Origin: a virus
DNA: 39,533 nt
IMG/VR virus record: IMGVR_UViG_3300046642_000352
Span: 1-39,533 of that record
Strand: one strand, 5' to 3'
This document shows, piece after piece, positions 14,057 to 23,286 of this stretch. Made by a program: the position numbers and the translations under genes. Under the pieces are notes generated by a model. The model saw only the letters and a list, made by a program, of their open reading frames with translations, did no database searches and was not told the origin of the DNA. Every line of letters begins with the position of its first letter. Within the stretch, counting starts at the first letter, position 1.

Positions 14057-14543
14057 TGGTTTCGGCGCGGTAGTCAAGGGTGTTGGCGAGGTTGGCGCCG
14101 CCATTGAAAAGATGCAGCTTGCTTCCGATGAAGCGACCCGCGCAGCGCTGGGCAAGGCAACCGCGTATACCAAGCGGCGAATTAAGGGCGGCATGCGCGG
14201 TATGCCCCGCTGGGGTGGCAAGGGCCCCGACCCTGAATCCGGTTCACCAGCTTTCCGCACCGGTCGCACGCCGGACCACATCCCCCGGTCTGGTGGACCA
14301 GGTCAACTAACCGGCGAACTACTCCAGTCCATCCGCAAGAGCAAAAGGGCCCGACGTGGGGGCACTGGGGAATGGTCGCAAGTCGTAATGGCGGGCGGAC
14401 GGGGCGGCTACCAAAACCGCTACAAAGCTGAAATTGAAGCCCGGTACCCGTACTTCAAACCTGGGGTGGATAAGGCATCGCCCAAGGTTCGCGGCTATTT
14501 CGAGGGCGCGTGGGCTGCGGCCGTCAACGGAAAGAAATTCTAG
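14049..14543 (+). CDS. HK97 gp10-like tail or neck protein
   Basis: A 164-residue basic protein with the HK97-gp10-like pattern: an N-terminal helical region (VVKGVGEVGAAIEKMQLASDEATRAAL), a G-Q-L-T-G-E-L-L-Q-S-I central motif and a C-terminal RYKAEIEARYPYFKPGVDKA. Members sit at the head-tail interface. Here it lies after the chaperones rather than before the tail tube, an atypical order. The ATG at 14049 has GAGGAG 10 nt upstream and overlaps the frameshifted chaperone; 14031 is an alternative start. Confidence 0.75.
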   Translation: MADGFGAVVKGVGEVGAAIEKMQLASDEATRAALGKATAYTKRRIKGGMRGMPRWGGKGPDPESGSPAFRTGRTPDHIPRSGGPGQLTGELLQSIRKSKRARRGGTGEWSQVVMAGGRGGYQNRYKAEIEARYPYFKPGVDKASPKVRGYFEGAWAAAVNGKKF

Positions 14544-14558
14544 GGAGGTAGCTTCGCT

Positions 14559-17500
14559 ATGGGTGCTCTGCCTCCCGTATTCATTGAGTTTCTCGGCCGC
14601 TCTACGGGCTTTATGACCACGGCCAAGGGTGTCAAGACTGAGCTAGCCAGCGTGGAACGCGAGGGTGGCGGCAACATGGCCAAGATGGGCGGTGTGGCCA
14701 AGGCTGCATTGCTCGGCATTGGCGTAGCCGCTGGCGTGGTCGCAGTCAAGACAGCGCACATGGCCGCTGACTTTCAGACTCAAATGACCCGTGTTCGCAC
14801 TGGTGCTGGCGAGTCTGCCAAGAACATGAGCCTGGTCGGCGATGGTGTGCTGGCCATGGCGGGTAAGGTCGGTGAGTCGACCAAGGATCTAACCGCAGGC
14901 CTGTACATGGTTGAGTCCGCTGGCTTCCACGGACAGAACGCGCTCGACGTGCTTCGCGTAAGCGCGCAGGGTGCCAAGGTTGGTGCCGCTGACTTGGCCA
15001 CGGTTACCGACGCCGTGACCACGGCCATGAACGCCTACAACCTGCAAAGCTCGAACGTAGCCAAGAACACGCAGAACACGACCGACGTCATGAACGCGCT
15101 GGTCGGCACTGAGGCCGAAGGCAAGACGAATCTGGAAGCCCTTGCTGGCTCCATGTCCGGCATTCTGCCTGTGGCTGCTGCTGCGCACGTGAAGCTAAAC
15201 GAAGTGCTCGGGGCCATGGCCACGATGACTTCGCAGGGTACGGATGCGCGCGTGTCGGCTACCTATCTGCGCCAGACGATTGGGCAGTTGTCCAACCCAT
15301 CGGCCAAGGCAGCGACGACCATGAAGGGGCTGGGGCTTAATGCCAACGCCGTTTCCAAGGAGCTGGGCTCGAAGGGGCTCGCGGCGACGCTGAACACGCT
15401 TACGGACGCCATCAAGAACAAGATGGGCCCCGGTGGCGATGTCTTCATCAAGACCCTGGAAAAGGCCTCGAAGAGTAGCAAGGACTTTCAGGGCGAACTC
15501 AACAAGGCCAGCGGCGCGAAGAAGACCTATATCGGCGCGCTGTCCACCATGGTCGGCGGAACTAAGTCGATGATGGGTGCGCTGATGCTTACGGGCTCAC
15601 ACATGGACACGTTCAAGAAGAACGTGGACGGCATCGGCAAGCACGTCAAGGAAGGTGGAAAGTCCGTTGAAGGCTGGGCGGACGTGCAGAAAACATTCAA
15701 TCAGCGCATGGCCGAATTCAAGGGCACTGCCGAAGCCATCGGCATCAAGATAGGTCAGTCGCTGCTGCCTGCGTTCACGCAGTTCGTGGGGGCCCTGGTC
15801 GATGGTGTCGGGTGGCTGACTAAGCACAAGGACGTTGTCATCGCGGTGGGTGGCGCCATCGGCGGTGTGTTGACCTACGGCCTTTACGCGGCGGCAGGTG
15901 CAGCGCTGGTATTCGCCGATGCGATGCTTATGAACCCAGTGACGTACATCGTTCTTGGCGTGATGGCGCTGGGTGCAGCAATTGCGCTTCTGTTCACGCA
16001 CTGGAAGTCAGTTTCATCGTGGCTTTCCGGCGCGTGGCACACGGTAGTGCAGGGGCTTGGTACCGCTTGGCATTGGCTGGCGGACCAGACCATGAGCACT
16101 TGGCACACGATCGAGAATCTCGTAACGGTGGCCTGGCGCGCTGTGGCCAACTTCTTTTCCTCCGCGTGGCACACGGTCACTGACCCAATCGTCAAGGCTT
16201 GGCACTGGGTGGCTAACGCCACGTCCACGGTATGGAACGCCATCGCCGGATTCTTCCGGAAGTGGTGGCCGCTACTGCTGATCATCTTCGCGCCGTTCGT
16301 CGCCCTACTCGTCGCCCTCTGGAATCGCTTCCACACGACCGTTTGGAACAAGGTCAAGTCGACCTGGTCCGCTGTCGCCGGATTCCTAAGCGGCACCTGG
16401 GACGGCATCAAGTCGGTAGCAAAGTCGGTCTGGGCATCCGTACAGCGGAACATTGTCAACCCGGTCATGTCGGTCTGGCACAAGCTAGTCAGCGTTTGGG
16501 ACGCCGTATCGAGCTACCTTGGCGGTAAGTGGTCTGACATCAAGGCCGTTGCGCTGATTACGTGGCTGGAAATCAAAAAGTCGATGATTGACCCGATCAC
16601 CGGCGCTTGGCACACCATCACCAAAACGATGGGCGATATCAAGGACACGATTTCCAAGAAACTCAATGACGCCTGGTCCGCTGTCAAGAACATCGGTTCC
16701 AAGTTCCTGAGCATCGGTACGGCCATCGTTCAGGGCATCATTACCGGCATCAAGAACAAGGTCGGTGATCTGTTCAGTTCGCTCGGCGGGTTGGCCGAAG
16801 ACGCGCTCGCGCACGCTAAGGCTGCTTTGCACGTCAACAGCCCGTCAAAGAAGTTCCGGGACCAGGTCGGTAAGGCCATCCCCGAGGGAATCGCCGCAGG
16901 TGTTCGGCAGAATGCTGGAATGGCTCACGCCGCAGTGCGGGAAACCGCAGGCGACATGGTGACGCACTTCAAGGGCGCACTCGGCATCAACTCCCCCAGC
17001 AAGGTGTTCCGGCAGCTAGGCATTTGGGTCAACCAGGGTCTAGTTGACGGGCTAACCGGCTCGCTGTCGCAGGTAAAGAGCGCGATTAAGAAGACCGAGA
17101 CTGAGCTGATACAGGCTCGGAATCGGCTCGCTGACATGCTCGGTACGAAGGCAGGCAAGGGTCACTCGGGGTGGATCAAGGCGCATGAGGCTGCAATCTC
17201 GCATCTTGAGTCGTACGTCAAGCAAGAGGGCGTGCAGCTAGAGAAACTCGCTAAGCAGCGTGACAGCGTCGCAAAGCGGCTGAAGGCAGCGCAGTCCCAC
17301 CTGAAGGACATTCAGAAGGAATGGACGTCCGAACGGGACAGCATAGCCAGCGGCATCATGCAGGGCGCTTCGGTGGTCATGCAGGCGCAGGCGGACGGCG
17401 CTGTCCTCACTACGGGCGACGTGCTGGCGAACATGCAGAACCAAATGCAGGCTGCTGTCCAGTTCGCGAATGAGCTGAAGGAGCTTAAGAAGCGCGGGCT

Positions 17501-18110
17501 TTCGTCTTCGCTGATTGAGCAGCTAGCTTCGGCCGGTGTTGATCAGGGTGGCGCTACAGCGCAGGCCTTGATGGGCGCCAACGGCAGTCAGATAGCGCAG
17601 CTCAACAACATGCAGTCGACGCTGACCAGTTCGGCAAAGTCCACTGGTGCGGTTGTCGCTGACAGCATGTACGGAGCGGGCATCAACGCCGCAAAGGGAC
17701 TGGTCCGGGGACTTCAATCCCAGGAAAAGGCCATCGACAAGCAGATGTTGAAGATAGCGAAGTCGATGGAGACGGCTATCAAGCGCGCGCTGGGCATCAA
17801 GTCGCCATCGCGCTTGTTCCACCAGATTGGCCAGTTCATCACGGCTGGCCTGGTAGGCGGCATCGACAGCGGCAACCGGGACGTGCAGAGCGCTGCGGCG
17901 CGCATGTCTGACGCTGTGATCCGGGGTTCCGACGCTCCTACGCTGAGTGGCTCGGCTATCGGCTCGACTGCTGCGGGTGTGGTCCACATGGTTCACATTG
18001 AAGTCCATGGCTCCGTGCGAACGGACCAGGACCTACGGGACGTCATCCAGCGGGAAATGTATCGCTTCGGCGGACGCAACTCCCGTACCTGGGTCGAAGC
18101 TAAGCGCTAG
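14559..18110 (+). CDS. Tail tape measure protein
   Basis: A 1183-residue protein that sets tail length and helps DNA pass the envelope. The N-terminal part has a TP901-type pattern (ADFQTQMTRVRTGAGES, LDVLRVSAQGAKVG, MAGKVGESTKDLTAGLY). A hydrophobic segment follows (IAVGGAIGGVLTYGLYAAAGAALVF and ILGVMALGAAIALLF pieces), then an array of Trp-spaced helices (SAWHTV, TAWHWLA, STWHTI, KAWHWVA, TVWNAI). The C-terminal region contains repeated INSPSK / IKSPSR motifs at three or four places. The ATG has GGGAGGT upstream. It is the longest gene of the window, as expected for a tape measure. Confidence 0.95.
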   Translation: MGALPPVFIEFLGRSTGFMTTAKGVKTELASVEREGGGNMAKMGGVAKAALLGIGVAAGVVAVKTAHMAADFQTQMTRVRTGAGESAKNMSLVGDGVLAMAGKVGESTKDLTAGLYMVESAGFHGQNALDVLRVSAQGAKVGAADLATVTDAVTTAMNAYNLQSSNVAKNTQNTTDVMNALVGTEAEGKTNLEALAGSMSGILPVAAAAHVKLNEVLGAMATMTSQGTDARVSATYLRQTIGQLSNPSAKAATTMKGLGLNANAVSKELGSKGLAATLNTLTDAIKNKMGPGGDVFIKTLEKASKSSKDFQGELNKASGAKKTYIGALSTMVGGTKSMMGALMLTGSHMDTFKKNVDGIGKHVKEGGKSVEGWADVQKTFNQRMAEFKGTAEAIGIKIGQSLLPAFTQFVGALVDGVGWLTKHKDVVIAVGGAIGGVLTYGLYAAAGAALVFADAMLMNPVTYIVLGVMALGAAIALLFTHWKSVSSWLSGAWHTVVQGLGTAWHWLADQTMSTWHTIENLVTVAWRAVANFFSSAWHTVTDPIVKAWHWVANATSTVWNAIAGFFRKWWPLLLIIFAPFVALLVALWNRFHTTVWNKVKSTWSAVAGFLSGTWDGIKSVAKSVWASVQRNIVNPVMSVWHKLVSVWDAVSSYLGGKWSDIKAVALITWLEIKKSMIDPITGAWHTITKTMGDIKDTISKKLNDAWSAVKNIGSKFLSIGTAIVQGIITGIKNKVGDLFSSLGGLAEDALAHAKAALHVNSPSKKFRDQVGKAIPEGIAAGVRQNAGMAHAAVRETAGDMVTHFKGALGINSPSKVFRQLGIWVNQGLVDGLTGSLSQVKSAIKKTETELIQARNRLADMLGTKAGKGHSGWIKAHEAAISHLESYVKQEGVQLEKLAKQRDSVAKRLKAAQSHLKDIQKEWTSERDSIASGIMQGASVVMQAQADGAVLTTGDVLANMQNQMQAAVQFANELKELKKRGLSSSLIEQLASAGVDQGGATAQALMGANGSQIAQLNNMQSTLTSSAKSTGAVVADSMYGAGINAAKGLVRGLQSQEKAIDKQMLKIAKSMETAIKRALGIKSPSRLFHQIGQFITAGLVGGIDSGNRDVQSAAARMSDAVIRGSDAPTLSGSAIGSTAAGVVHMVHIEVHGSVRTDQDLRDVIQREMYRFGGRNSRTWVEAKR

Positions 18111-18115
18111 TTACT

Positions 18116-18149
18116 GGGGAGCACATACGGATATCCGTATGTGCTCCCC
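18116..18149. repeat. 34-bp perfect palindrome containing the 22-bp repeat
   Basis: The consensus core at 18122-18143 is extended on both sides by GGGGAG and CTCCCC, giving 17 + 17 bp of perfect dyad symmetry 6 nt after the tape measure stop. As RNA it would be a long hairpin with no U-run. It could be both a repressor site and a terminator or processing site. Confidence 0.9.
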
Positions 18150-18166
18150 TCACTGAAGGGTTACCG

Positions 18167-20995
18167 ATGGCACTGAATCCCAACTACCCCGTGATTGAGG
18201 AGATTTGGGGGCCCTCGTGGGGCGCTGCGGGTGCCTCGCTGCCCTCAACCAGACTGGTGAACCTTGTTGACCGCACGCTGTCATCGGCGTCCGCGCGGCG
18301 GGGAAAGCAGTACGAACTAGACCAGATAAACGCTGGCGAGTACGGCGTCACGCTGGGCTCACAGGATGGCGTGCTAGACCCGACCAACACCAGCGGCCCC
18401 TACGGCGGGAAGATCCTGCCGCTTCAGCCCTACCGGCGCCGTGCCCAGTGGCCACCTACGGCCAACATCCTTGACGCTGTGGTGGCAACCGCTGGCGAGG
18501 GTTACACCGCTGGCACGGTCCCCGCATCCTTCAACATGATTTTCCCGACCGGGGCCATTACCAGCACCATTGCAGTGCCGACGGCCGGTTACGCGTGGCA
18601 GGGCTCAAACGTCTTCTCGTTCGCCATTCCGGCAAACCAGGGGGCTAACTCGAACATCTTCAAGACTGAGGCGTACGGCATTCGCCCCGGCAAGAAACTC
18701 ACGTTCTCTGCGTACATGGCGAACATAACGCCGAGCACTACGGCGCCGGTAAACCTGTTCATTTCCTGGCTCAACGCCGATGGCTCCGCCGTGTTCGCCA
18801 ACGGTGTCTCGGTCACCCTGAACGGCGCCTCTGGCTCCCCTGCCTGGCAGCGCGTCACGGTCACCGCTACGGCCCCCACCACGGGCGCTGTGTATGGCAT
18901 GCGCATTGGACTCAACGTACCTGGCAGTGGCTTCGGCACGTCCGCCGCTACGGTCTACGTCGATGGGCTACAGGCTGAGTGGGCGAGCACGGCGAGCACA
19001 TGGGTTTCTCCCGGCACTTGGTACCCGATCTTCAGCGGTTTCACGGAGCGCTGGCCAACCACTTGGGCCGAAGGGGGTACGTACGGCCAGGTGTCCCCTA
19101 CCGCCGTTGACTCCTTCGCACTGCTCTCGCAGGTGCAACTACGGGAAGTGTTCGCCGAGGAAATCGCCGCGCACTCCCCACGGTTCAACTACACCATGGG
19201 CGACGCAACCGGGGTCACCTCATTCGCGGACGCCACAGGCAACATGCCTTCTGCGCCGTTGGTGAACGCCAAGACAGGTTCAGGCAACTGGACTTCCGGC
19301 AACGCCGTAACAGCGGCGAACCTGGCTACCGGCACATTTACCGGCAGTACGGGCACGGTCACCACCTCTGCGCCGCTGACTCCGGGGGTCAACGGTGCCC
19401 CTAACCCTGCAACCATGCTCGCGCTGAGCGACGCTGGCGTTAAGGGTCCCGCTAGCTCCGCGTGGACGCGAATGATCGCGTTTCGCTACACCGCTGGCAG
19501 TAACCCGGCAGATCTTGCCTACGTCTGGAATTCGCAGACCACGGCCACGCCCGATATTCACGCGGGGCAGATCACGGTCTACATCGAGTCGACCGGGCAT
19601 CTTCGCATCTCCACGCAGGCTGTCGGATTCATTACCGGCTCAACGCCGTTCAATGACTCGCAGTCTGTGACTGATGGGAACTGGCACCTGGCCGTGTTCG
19701 GGATCAGCGGAACGACCATGACCATTTCCCTCGACGGTGTCACCACGACGCAGACCATTTCGTCGTCGCAGATTCCGCCGCTGAATTCCATGTTTGACTA
19801 CGTCGGCGCTAACTACATGCCCGGCACGAAGACAGCGAACTGCGTTTACAAGGGTGATCTGGCATTCGTCGCTGAGTTCCCGTCGCTGCTGTCGTCGGCT
19901 GACATGGGGCAGCTTTACAGCACGTGGCGCACCAGCGCTTCGGGCGAGTCCAGTGCAGCGCGGTACGCACGTATCCTGCGCTACTCCGGTTACGGGGGTG
20001 CCAGCAACATCGGCACAGGCTTGACGACGTCCATGGGGCCTGCCAGCGACATCGGCGGGGCGGACGTCATGTCAGCGCTGAACAATGTGGTGACTACCGA
20101 GAATGGCGAGCACTTCGTAACGGCGGATGGCACGGTGACATTCCGGGGCCGTGGCTACCGGTACAACGCGCTGACTCCGGTCTGGACGTTCGGCGACGGC
20201 ACGGGCGAATACCCGTACGAAGATCTCCAGTTGGACTTTGACAGCACGCACCTAAGCAACGTGGTAACGGTCACTCAGCAGAGCACCGGAACCAACCTCG
20301 TGGCGCAGGACAGCGCGAGCATTGCGAGCTATTACACGCGCACCATGACGCGAACTCTCAACGTCACCAGTGGCCTTGAGTGCCAGGATGCCGCCGACTA
20401 TTTCGTGAGCCGGTACAAGGACCCGCTTACGCGAGTGCAGAGCATCAAACTGCACCCGTCGGCTGCGCCTGCGCTGTGGCCCCTTCTGCTGGGCCTAGAG
20501 CTGGGCACCCGCGTGCGTATCAACCGGCGCCCGCCCGGGGCCCCCCTGGTGTCCGTCGACTGCTTTGTTGAGCAAATCCAGTGGGACATGGACAGCTCTA
20601 ACGAAGCCTTTGTGACGTTGCAGTGCAGTCCGGTCGACCCGCACGTCTACGGGCAGTTCGGCGCGTTCTATACGACGCTGAACAACTCGCCTTCGGCCGG
20701 TGCCACCTCGATCACGCTGAACGCTGGCGCGGACAACATCAACCCGCTGGCCGCGCAGTTGCCCGCTGGCACTCAGCTAGTGGTGGGGCTCGGCACGGCC
20801 AATCAGGAAACGGTGACTCTGACGGCCGTCGGCGTGACCACTTCAGGGTGGACGACGTCCGCTTGTGGTGTGAGCGCGCTAACTAAGTCGCATGCCGCAG
20901 GCGAAACCGTGTGTGAGGTGCTGCCCGCTGGCGTCAGCGATCCCGTGGCATTCGATGCGCCGCAGAAATTCGACCAGGTTGTTTTCGCCTATTAG
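18167..20995 (+). CDS. Minor tail protein with LamG/ConA-like domain
   Basis: A 942-residue tail-tip protein. The N-terminal part (LPSTRLVNLVDRTLSSASARRGKQYELDQI) is of the distal-tail type. A carbohydrate-binding-like beta segment follows around residues 115-290, then a LamG/concanavalin-like domain about 430-600 (SSAWTRMIAFRYTAG, GNWHLAVFGISGTTMTISLDGV, NCVYKGDLAFVAEFPSLLS). The C-terminal part (LGTRVRINRRPPGAP, DCFVEQIQWDMDSS) resembles baseplate-hub sequences. It probably joins the tail tip and contacts host-surface glycans. Confidence 0.8.
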   Translation: MALNPNYPVIEEIWGPSWGAAGASLPSTRLVNLVDRTLSSASARRGKQYELDQINAGEYGVTLGSQDGVLDPTNTSGPYGGKILPLQPYRRRAQWPPTANILDAVVATAGEGYTAGTVPASFNMIFPTGAITSTIAVPTAGYAWQGSNVFSFAIPANQGANSNIFKTEAYGIRPGKKLTFSAYMANITPSTTAPVNLFISWLNADGSAVFANGVSVTLNGASGSPAWQRVTVTATAPTTGAVYGMRIGLNVPGSGFGTSAATVYVDGLQAEWASTASTWVSPGTWYPIFSGFTERWPTTWAEGGTYGQVSPTAVDSFALLSQVQLREVFAEEIAAHSPRFNYTMGDATGVTSFADATGNMPSAPLVNAKTGSGNWTSGNAVTAANLATGTFTGSTGTVTTSAPLTPGVNGAPNPATMLALSDAGVKGPASSAWTRMIAFRYTAGSNPADLAYVWNSQTTATPDIHAGQITVYIESTGHLRISTQAVGFITGSTPFNDSQSVTDGNWHLAVFGISGTTMTISLDGVTTTQTISSSQIPPLNSMFDYVGANYMPGTKTANCVYKGDLAFVAEFPSLLSSADMGQLYSTWRTSASGESSAARYARILRYSGYGGASNIGTGLTTSMGPASDIGGADVMSALNNVVTTENGEHFVTADGTVTFRGRGYRYNALTPVWTFGDGTGEYPYEDLQLDFDSTHLSNVVTVTQQSTGTNLVAQDSASIASYYTRTMTRTLNVTSGLECQDAADYFVSRYKDPLTRVQSIKLHPSAAPALWPLLLGLELGTRVRINRRPPGAPLVSVDCFVEQIQWDMDSSNEAFVTLQCSPVDPHVYGQFGAFYTTLNNSPSAGATSITLNAGADNINPLAAQLPAGTQLVVGLGTANQETVTLTAVGVTTSGWTTSACGVSALTKSHAAGETVCEVLPAGVSDPVAFDAPQKFDQVVFAY

Positions 20996-21010
20996 GAAAG
21001 GTGACCCCGT

Positions 21011-21532
21011 ATGGGCACTGTCCCCACCCCTGCCACGGTCGCAACGGGCAACTTTCTGACGTCCGCGCTGTGGAATGCGCAGGTGCGCGACCCGAATAAC
21101 TTCCTTTTCGGCGTCCCGGTATTCCGTGGATTCCAGAACGCAGCGCAGTCATTCGCGTCTAGTTCGTCGTACGCCCCTATTTTGCTGGACTCTGAGAGTT
21201 TCGACCCTGAGGGTGGGCACAGCACCACCACTAACACGAGCCGGTTTACCGTGCAGACAGCGGGCTATTACTACGTGTCTGTTTTCGCTTCCTTCCTGGG
21301 GAGCGCCACTGGTGGCCGAGCAATTGCCGTGTCAGTCAACGGCACTGCGACTGTTCAGTCACAGCAGGCGCCACCGCCATCTAACTCATGGTCCGGGGGT
21401 ACCAATTGGCTCGGGTACCTCAACGTCGGTGACTACGTGGAAGCCACGGCGTGGCAAAACAGCGGCGCCAGCCTGTCTATGACCACAGGGGCGTTCTCCG
21501 CTTCACTCTCCCTCTTCTGGGTCGCTAGGTAA
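21011..21532 (+). CDS. Tail protein with C1q/TNF-like jelly-roll
   Basis: A 173-residue protein. The N-terminus TPATVATGNFLTSALWNAQVRD is a common actinophage tail-fibre opening. The C-terminal 120 residues have the C1q-like pattern (SRFTVQTAGYYYVSVFAS, VGDYVEATAWQNSGASL, LSLFWVAR), which usually trimerises at fibre tips and binds receptors. It lies 15 nt after the large minor tail gene with AGGAAAGG upstream. Confidence 0.8.
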   Translation: MGTVPTPATVATGNFLTSALWNAQVRDPNNFLFGVPVFRGFQNAAQSFASSSSYAPILLDSESFDPEGGHSTTTNTSRFTVQTAGYYYVSVFASFLGSATGGRAIAVSVNGTATVQSQQAPPPSNSWSGGTNWLGYLNVGDYVEATAWQNSGASLSMTTGAFSASLSLFWVAR

Positions 21533-21540
21533 GGAATCAC

Positions 21541-21789
21541 ATGCAGACATTCCAAGGTACTGACTACAACATCACGGTCACGGACACCTCGGGTAACCAA
21601 CTAGCGTTTCTTGACCTGTCAAGCACGGGTGGCATGACCGACACGGCCGCGCTTGCGCTGGTCGATACGCTTCGCAATTTCGCTTGGCCGTCCGCAATGG
21701 CCCCCGTAACTGTCTACGCGACCAAGTCAGAAAGCAACGTCACAACTACGCAGTGCAGCGCCAGCACCACTCCCCCGACCTTCAGCTAA
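21541..21789 (+). CDS. Small tail-associated protein
   Basis: An 82-residue beta-rich, Thr/Ser-rich protein (DYNITVTDTSGNQLAFLDLSS, VTVYATKSESNVTTT) between the C1q-like fibre and the endolysin. No family is recognised. Its composition is like that of the tail genes before it. AAGGAATCAC precedes the start. Confidence 0.7.
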   Translation: MQTFQGTDYNITVTDTSGNQLAFLDLSSTGGMTDTAALALVDTLRNFAWPSAMAPVTVYATKSESNVTTTQCSASTTPPTFS

Positions 21790-21799
21790 GGAGCAACAC

Positions 21800-22486
21800 A
21801 TGGCAGTTCTAGGCGTAGATGTTTCCGGATATCAGGCGGTCGACTTCCCTACCAAGGGTCTGGCGTTTGCCTTCGTCAAGGCCACTGAGGGTACAGGTTA
21901 CGTGAACCCTCGTTACAGCGGGCAGGTTGCGCATGCGCGTTCCGCTGGCCTGGTGGTCGGTCACTATCATTTCGGCAAGAATGGCGGTGCCGCTGAGGCC
22001 GATTACTTCCTGAGCAAGGTGCAGCTACACACGGGCGATATTCTCGCGTTCGATTGGGAGACCAGCGGCGTAAGCCAGGCCGAGCGTGATGCCTTTGTGG
22101 CGCGCGTGAAGGCTAAGGCGCCCCATCACAAGGTCGTGCTGTACTGCAACACGGATTACTGGCACAACCGCGATGCCGACAACGGCGGGCCGATGGACGG
22201 GCTATGGATCGCCGACCCCAACCACCCCGCTGGCAAGCCCGGCATCAAGGCGCCGTGGCGCTTCCACCAGTATTCGTGGGCGGGTGGTATCGACCGCAAC
22301 GTGGCGAACTTCAAGGACGCTGCTGCGCTTCGCGCTTGGGCCAATCCTCCTGCGGCTAAGCCTCCGGTCGTCACGAAGCCTGCGCCCGTTCCGGCGAAGC
22401 CTGCACCCGCCCCTGCGCCGACGCTGGAATACCGCGTATCCGCTCTTGAGGCCACCGTGAAGGCCATTCAGGCGAAGCTCAAGTAA
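21800..22486 (+). CDS. Endolysin, GH25 lysozyme
   Basis: A 228-residue muramidase that cuts N-acetylmuramic acid linkages in the cell wall. The GH25 fold shows GVDVSGYQ (D7), AFVKATEGTGYVNP, GHYHF, AFDWETSG (D85 and E87, catalytic acids) and WRFHQYSWAGGIDRNVANF. After about residue 180 there is a Pro/Ala/Lys linker and a terminal helix LEYRVSALEATVKAIQAKLK, which looks like an oligomerising coiled coil rather than a wall-binding domain. There is no signal peptide, so export should depend on the holin. Confidence 0.93.
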   Translation: MAVLGVDVSGYQAVDFPTKGLAFAFVKATEGTGYVNPRYSGQVAHARSAGLVVGHYHFGKNGGAAEADYFLSKVQLHTGDILAFDWETSGVSQAERDAFVARVKAKAPHHKVVLYCNTDYWHNRDADNGGPMDGLWIADPNHPAGKPGIKAPWRFHQYSWAGGIDRNVANFKDAAALRAWANPPAAKPPVVTKPAPVPAKPAPAPAPTLEYRVSALEATVKAIQAKLK

Positions 22487-22493
22487 CCAGGCT

Positions 22494-22535
22494 GGTATCC
22501 GACCCGCTAGCTTCCCAGGGAAGAGGGCGGGTCGG
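22494..22535 (+). promoter_or_regulatory. GGTAACCGA-type element variant inside a hairpin
   Basis: GGTATCCGACCCGCTAG at 22494-22510 differs from the commonest variant at one or two positions. Its CCGACCCGC (22499-22507) pairs perfectly with GCGGGTCGG (22527-22535), with an inner CTTCCC/GGGAAG stem. The element may be a promoter for the holin genes, a terminator after the endolysin, or both. Confidence 0.5.
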
Positions 22536-22560
22536 GCACCCGATCGGCAAGGGCATTCCC

Positions 22561-22869
22561 ATGATTGATGGAGCAAGTATTGCCCCTGGTATGGCGTGGG
22601 TCATTGGAGCCATCGGCGCAAGCCTGGTGACCACTGGCCCCGCTTACTTGGCTGCACGTAAGTCCCGTGGCGCTGCACGTGAAGAAGGAGCGCTCACACG
22701 CGATGCAGTCGTGGGCGCTATCGGCGAGCTAAACGGGCGCCTCGATGGCCTCAGGGATGACCTGTCAGAAGTACGCGAGTGGCAGGCAGCACACACGACC
22801 GAGCACGCCATTTCGGCATTTCAGCGAACGGACCCACATCCGCGCCTAGAGCGCAGAAACACGGAGTGA
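22561..22869 (+). CDS. Holin-like protein with one membrane segment
   Basis: A 102-residue protein with an N-terminal hydrophobic helix (about 9-32, PGMAWVIGAIGASLVTTGPA), a basic patch (ARKSRGAAR) and a coiled-coil-like region (AIGELNGRLDGLRDDLSEVREW). Such membrane-plus-coil proteins sit beside holins in actinophage lysis cassettes and may be a holin or a holin partner. AAGGGC lies upstream of the ATG. Confidence 0.7.
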   Translation: MIDGASIAPGMAWVIGAIGASLVTTGPAYLAARKSRGAAREEGALTRDAVVGAIGELNGRLDGLRDDLSEVREWQAAHTTEHAISAFQRTDPHPRLERRNTE

Positions 22870-22874
22870 AACGA

Positions 22875-23228
22875 ATGGCCATTTCCGGCAAGGTAACTGC
22901 GTCCACCGTTGCGGCGGCAGGGACCACGATTGTTGCGGGCATCATCGCGCCGCATGTGTTCAGTCACAGCGTGCCCAGTGACGTGCGGGGGCTCATCGAG
23001 GGTGGCGTGACCGCCGTTCTTACCTTCGTGTCTGGCTACCTCGCGAAGCACGGCATTTCTTACGAGCGGCTCGCCGCTGACACTGCCGCTGTGGCCGAGG
23101 ATCTTGGGGTCCCGTACATGGCCCTGCCTGACGTCACTGCGGAGGCTTCGCCGGACGTCGTCGCCGCTGGTGCTGGCTCGGTCGCTGTCGGCGCAGTTGT
23201 GACCCGTGAGGCTCAGCCGCTGGCGTAG
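22875..23228 (+). CDS. Holin
   Basis: A 117-residue protein with two predicted membrane segments: about residues 9-27 (ASTVAAAGTTIVAGIIAPHV) and 40-58 (LIEGGVTAVLTFVSGYLAK). It has an Ala/Val-rich C-terminus. Size, topology and position after the endolysin fit a holin, which permeabilises the membrane so the GH25 enzyme reaches the wall. The ATG at 22875 follows the previous stop by 5 nt. Confidence 0.75.
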   Translation: MAISGKVTASTVAAAGTTIVAGIIAPHVFSHSVPSDVRGLIEGGVTAVLTFVSGYLAKHGISYERLAADTAAVAEDLGVPYMALPDVTAEASPDVVAAGAGSVAVGAVVTREAQPLA

Positions 23229-23232
23229 CGCC

Positions 23233-23249
23233 GGTAACCGACTCGCTAA
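23233..23249 (+). promoter_or_regulatory. GGTAACCGACTCGCTAA element (putative early promoter)
   Basis: It differs from the consensus only at the last base, ends 37 nt before the dNMP kinase start and lies just downstream of the holin stop. The predicted transcript would start with or within the following hairpin. Confidence 0.65.
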
Positions 23250-23285
23250 CCCTCTCCTAGGTAGCCCCTAGGAGAGGGATTTTTT
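23250..23285 (+). terminator. Rho-independent terminator ending the late operon
   Basis: CCCTCTCCTAGG (23250-23261) pairs perfectly with CCTAGGAGAGGG (23267-23278), loop TAGCC, followed by ATTTTTT. The right arm also holds GGAG/GAGG, the only Shine-Dalgarno-like sequence for the GTG at 23287, so folding would hide the ribosome site of the next gene. Confidence 0.9.
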
Positions 23286-23286
23286 C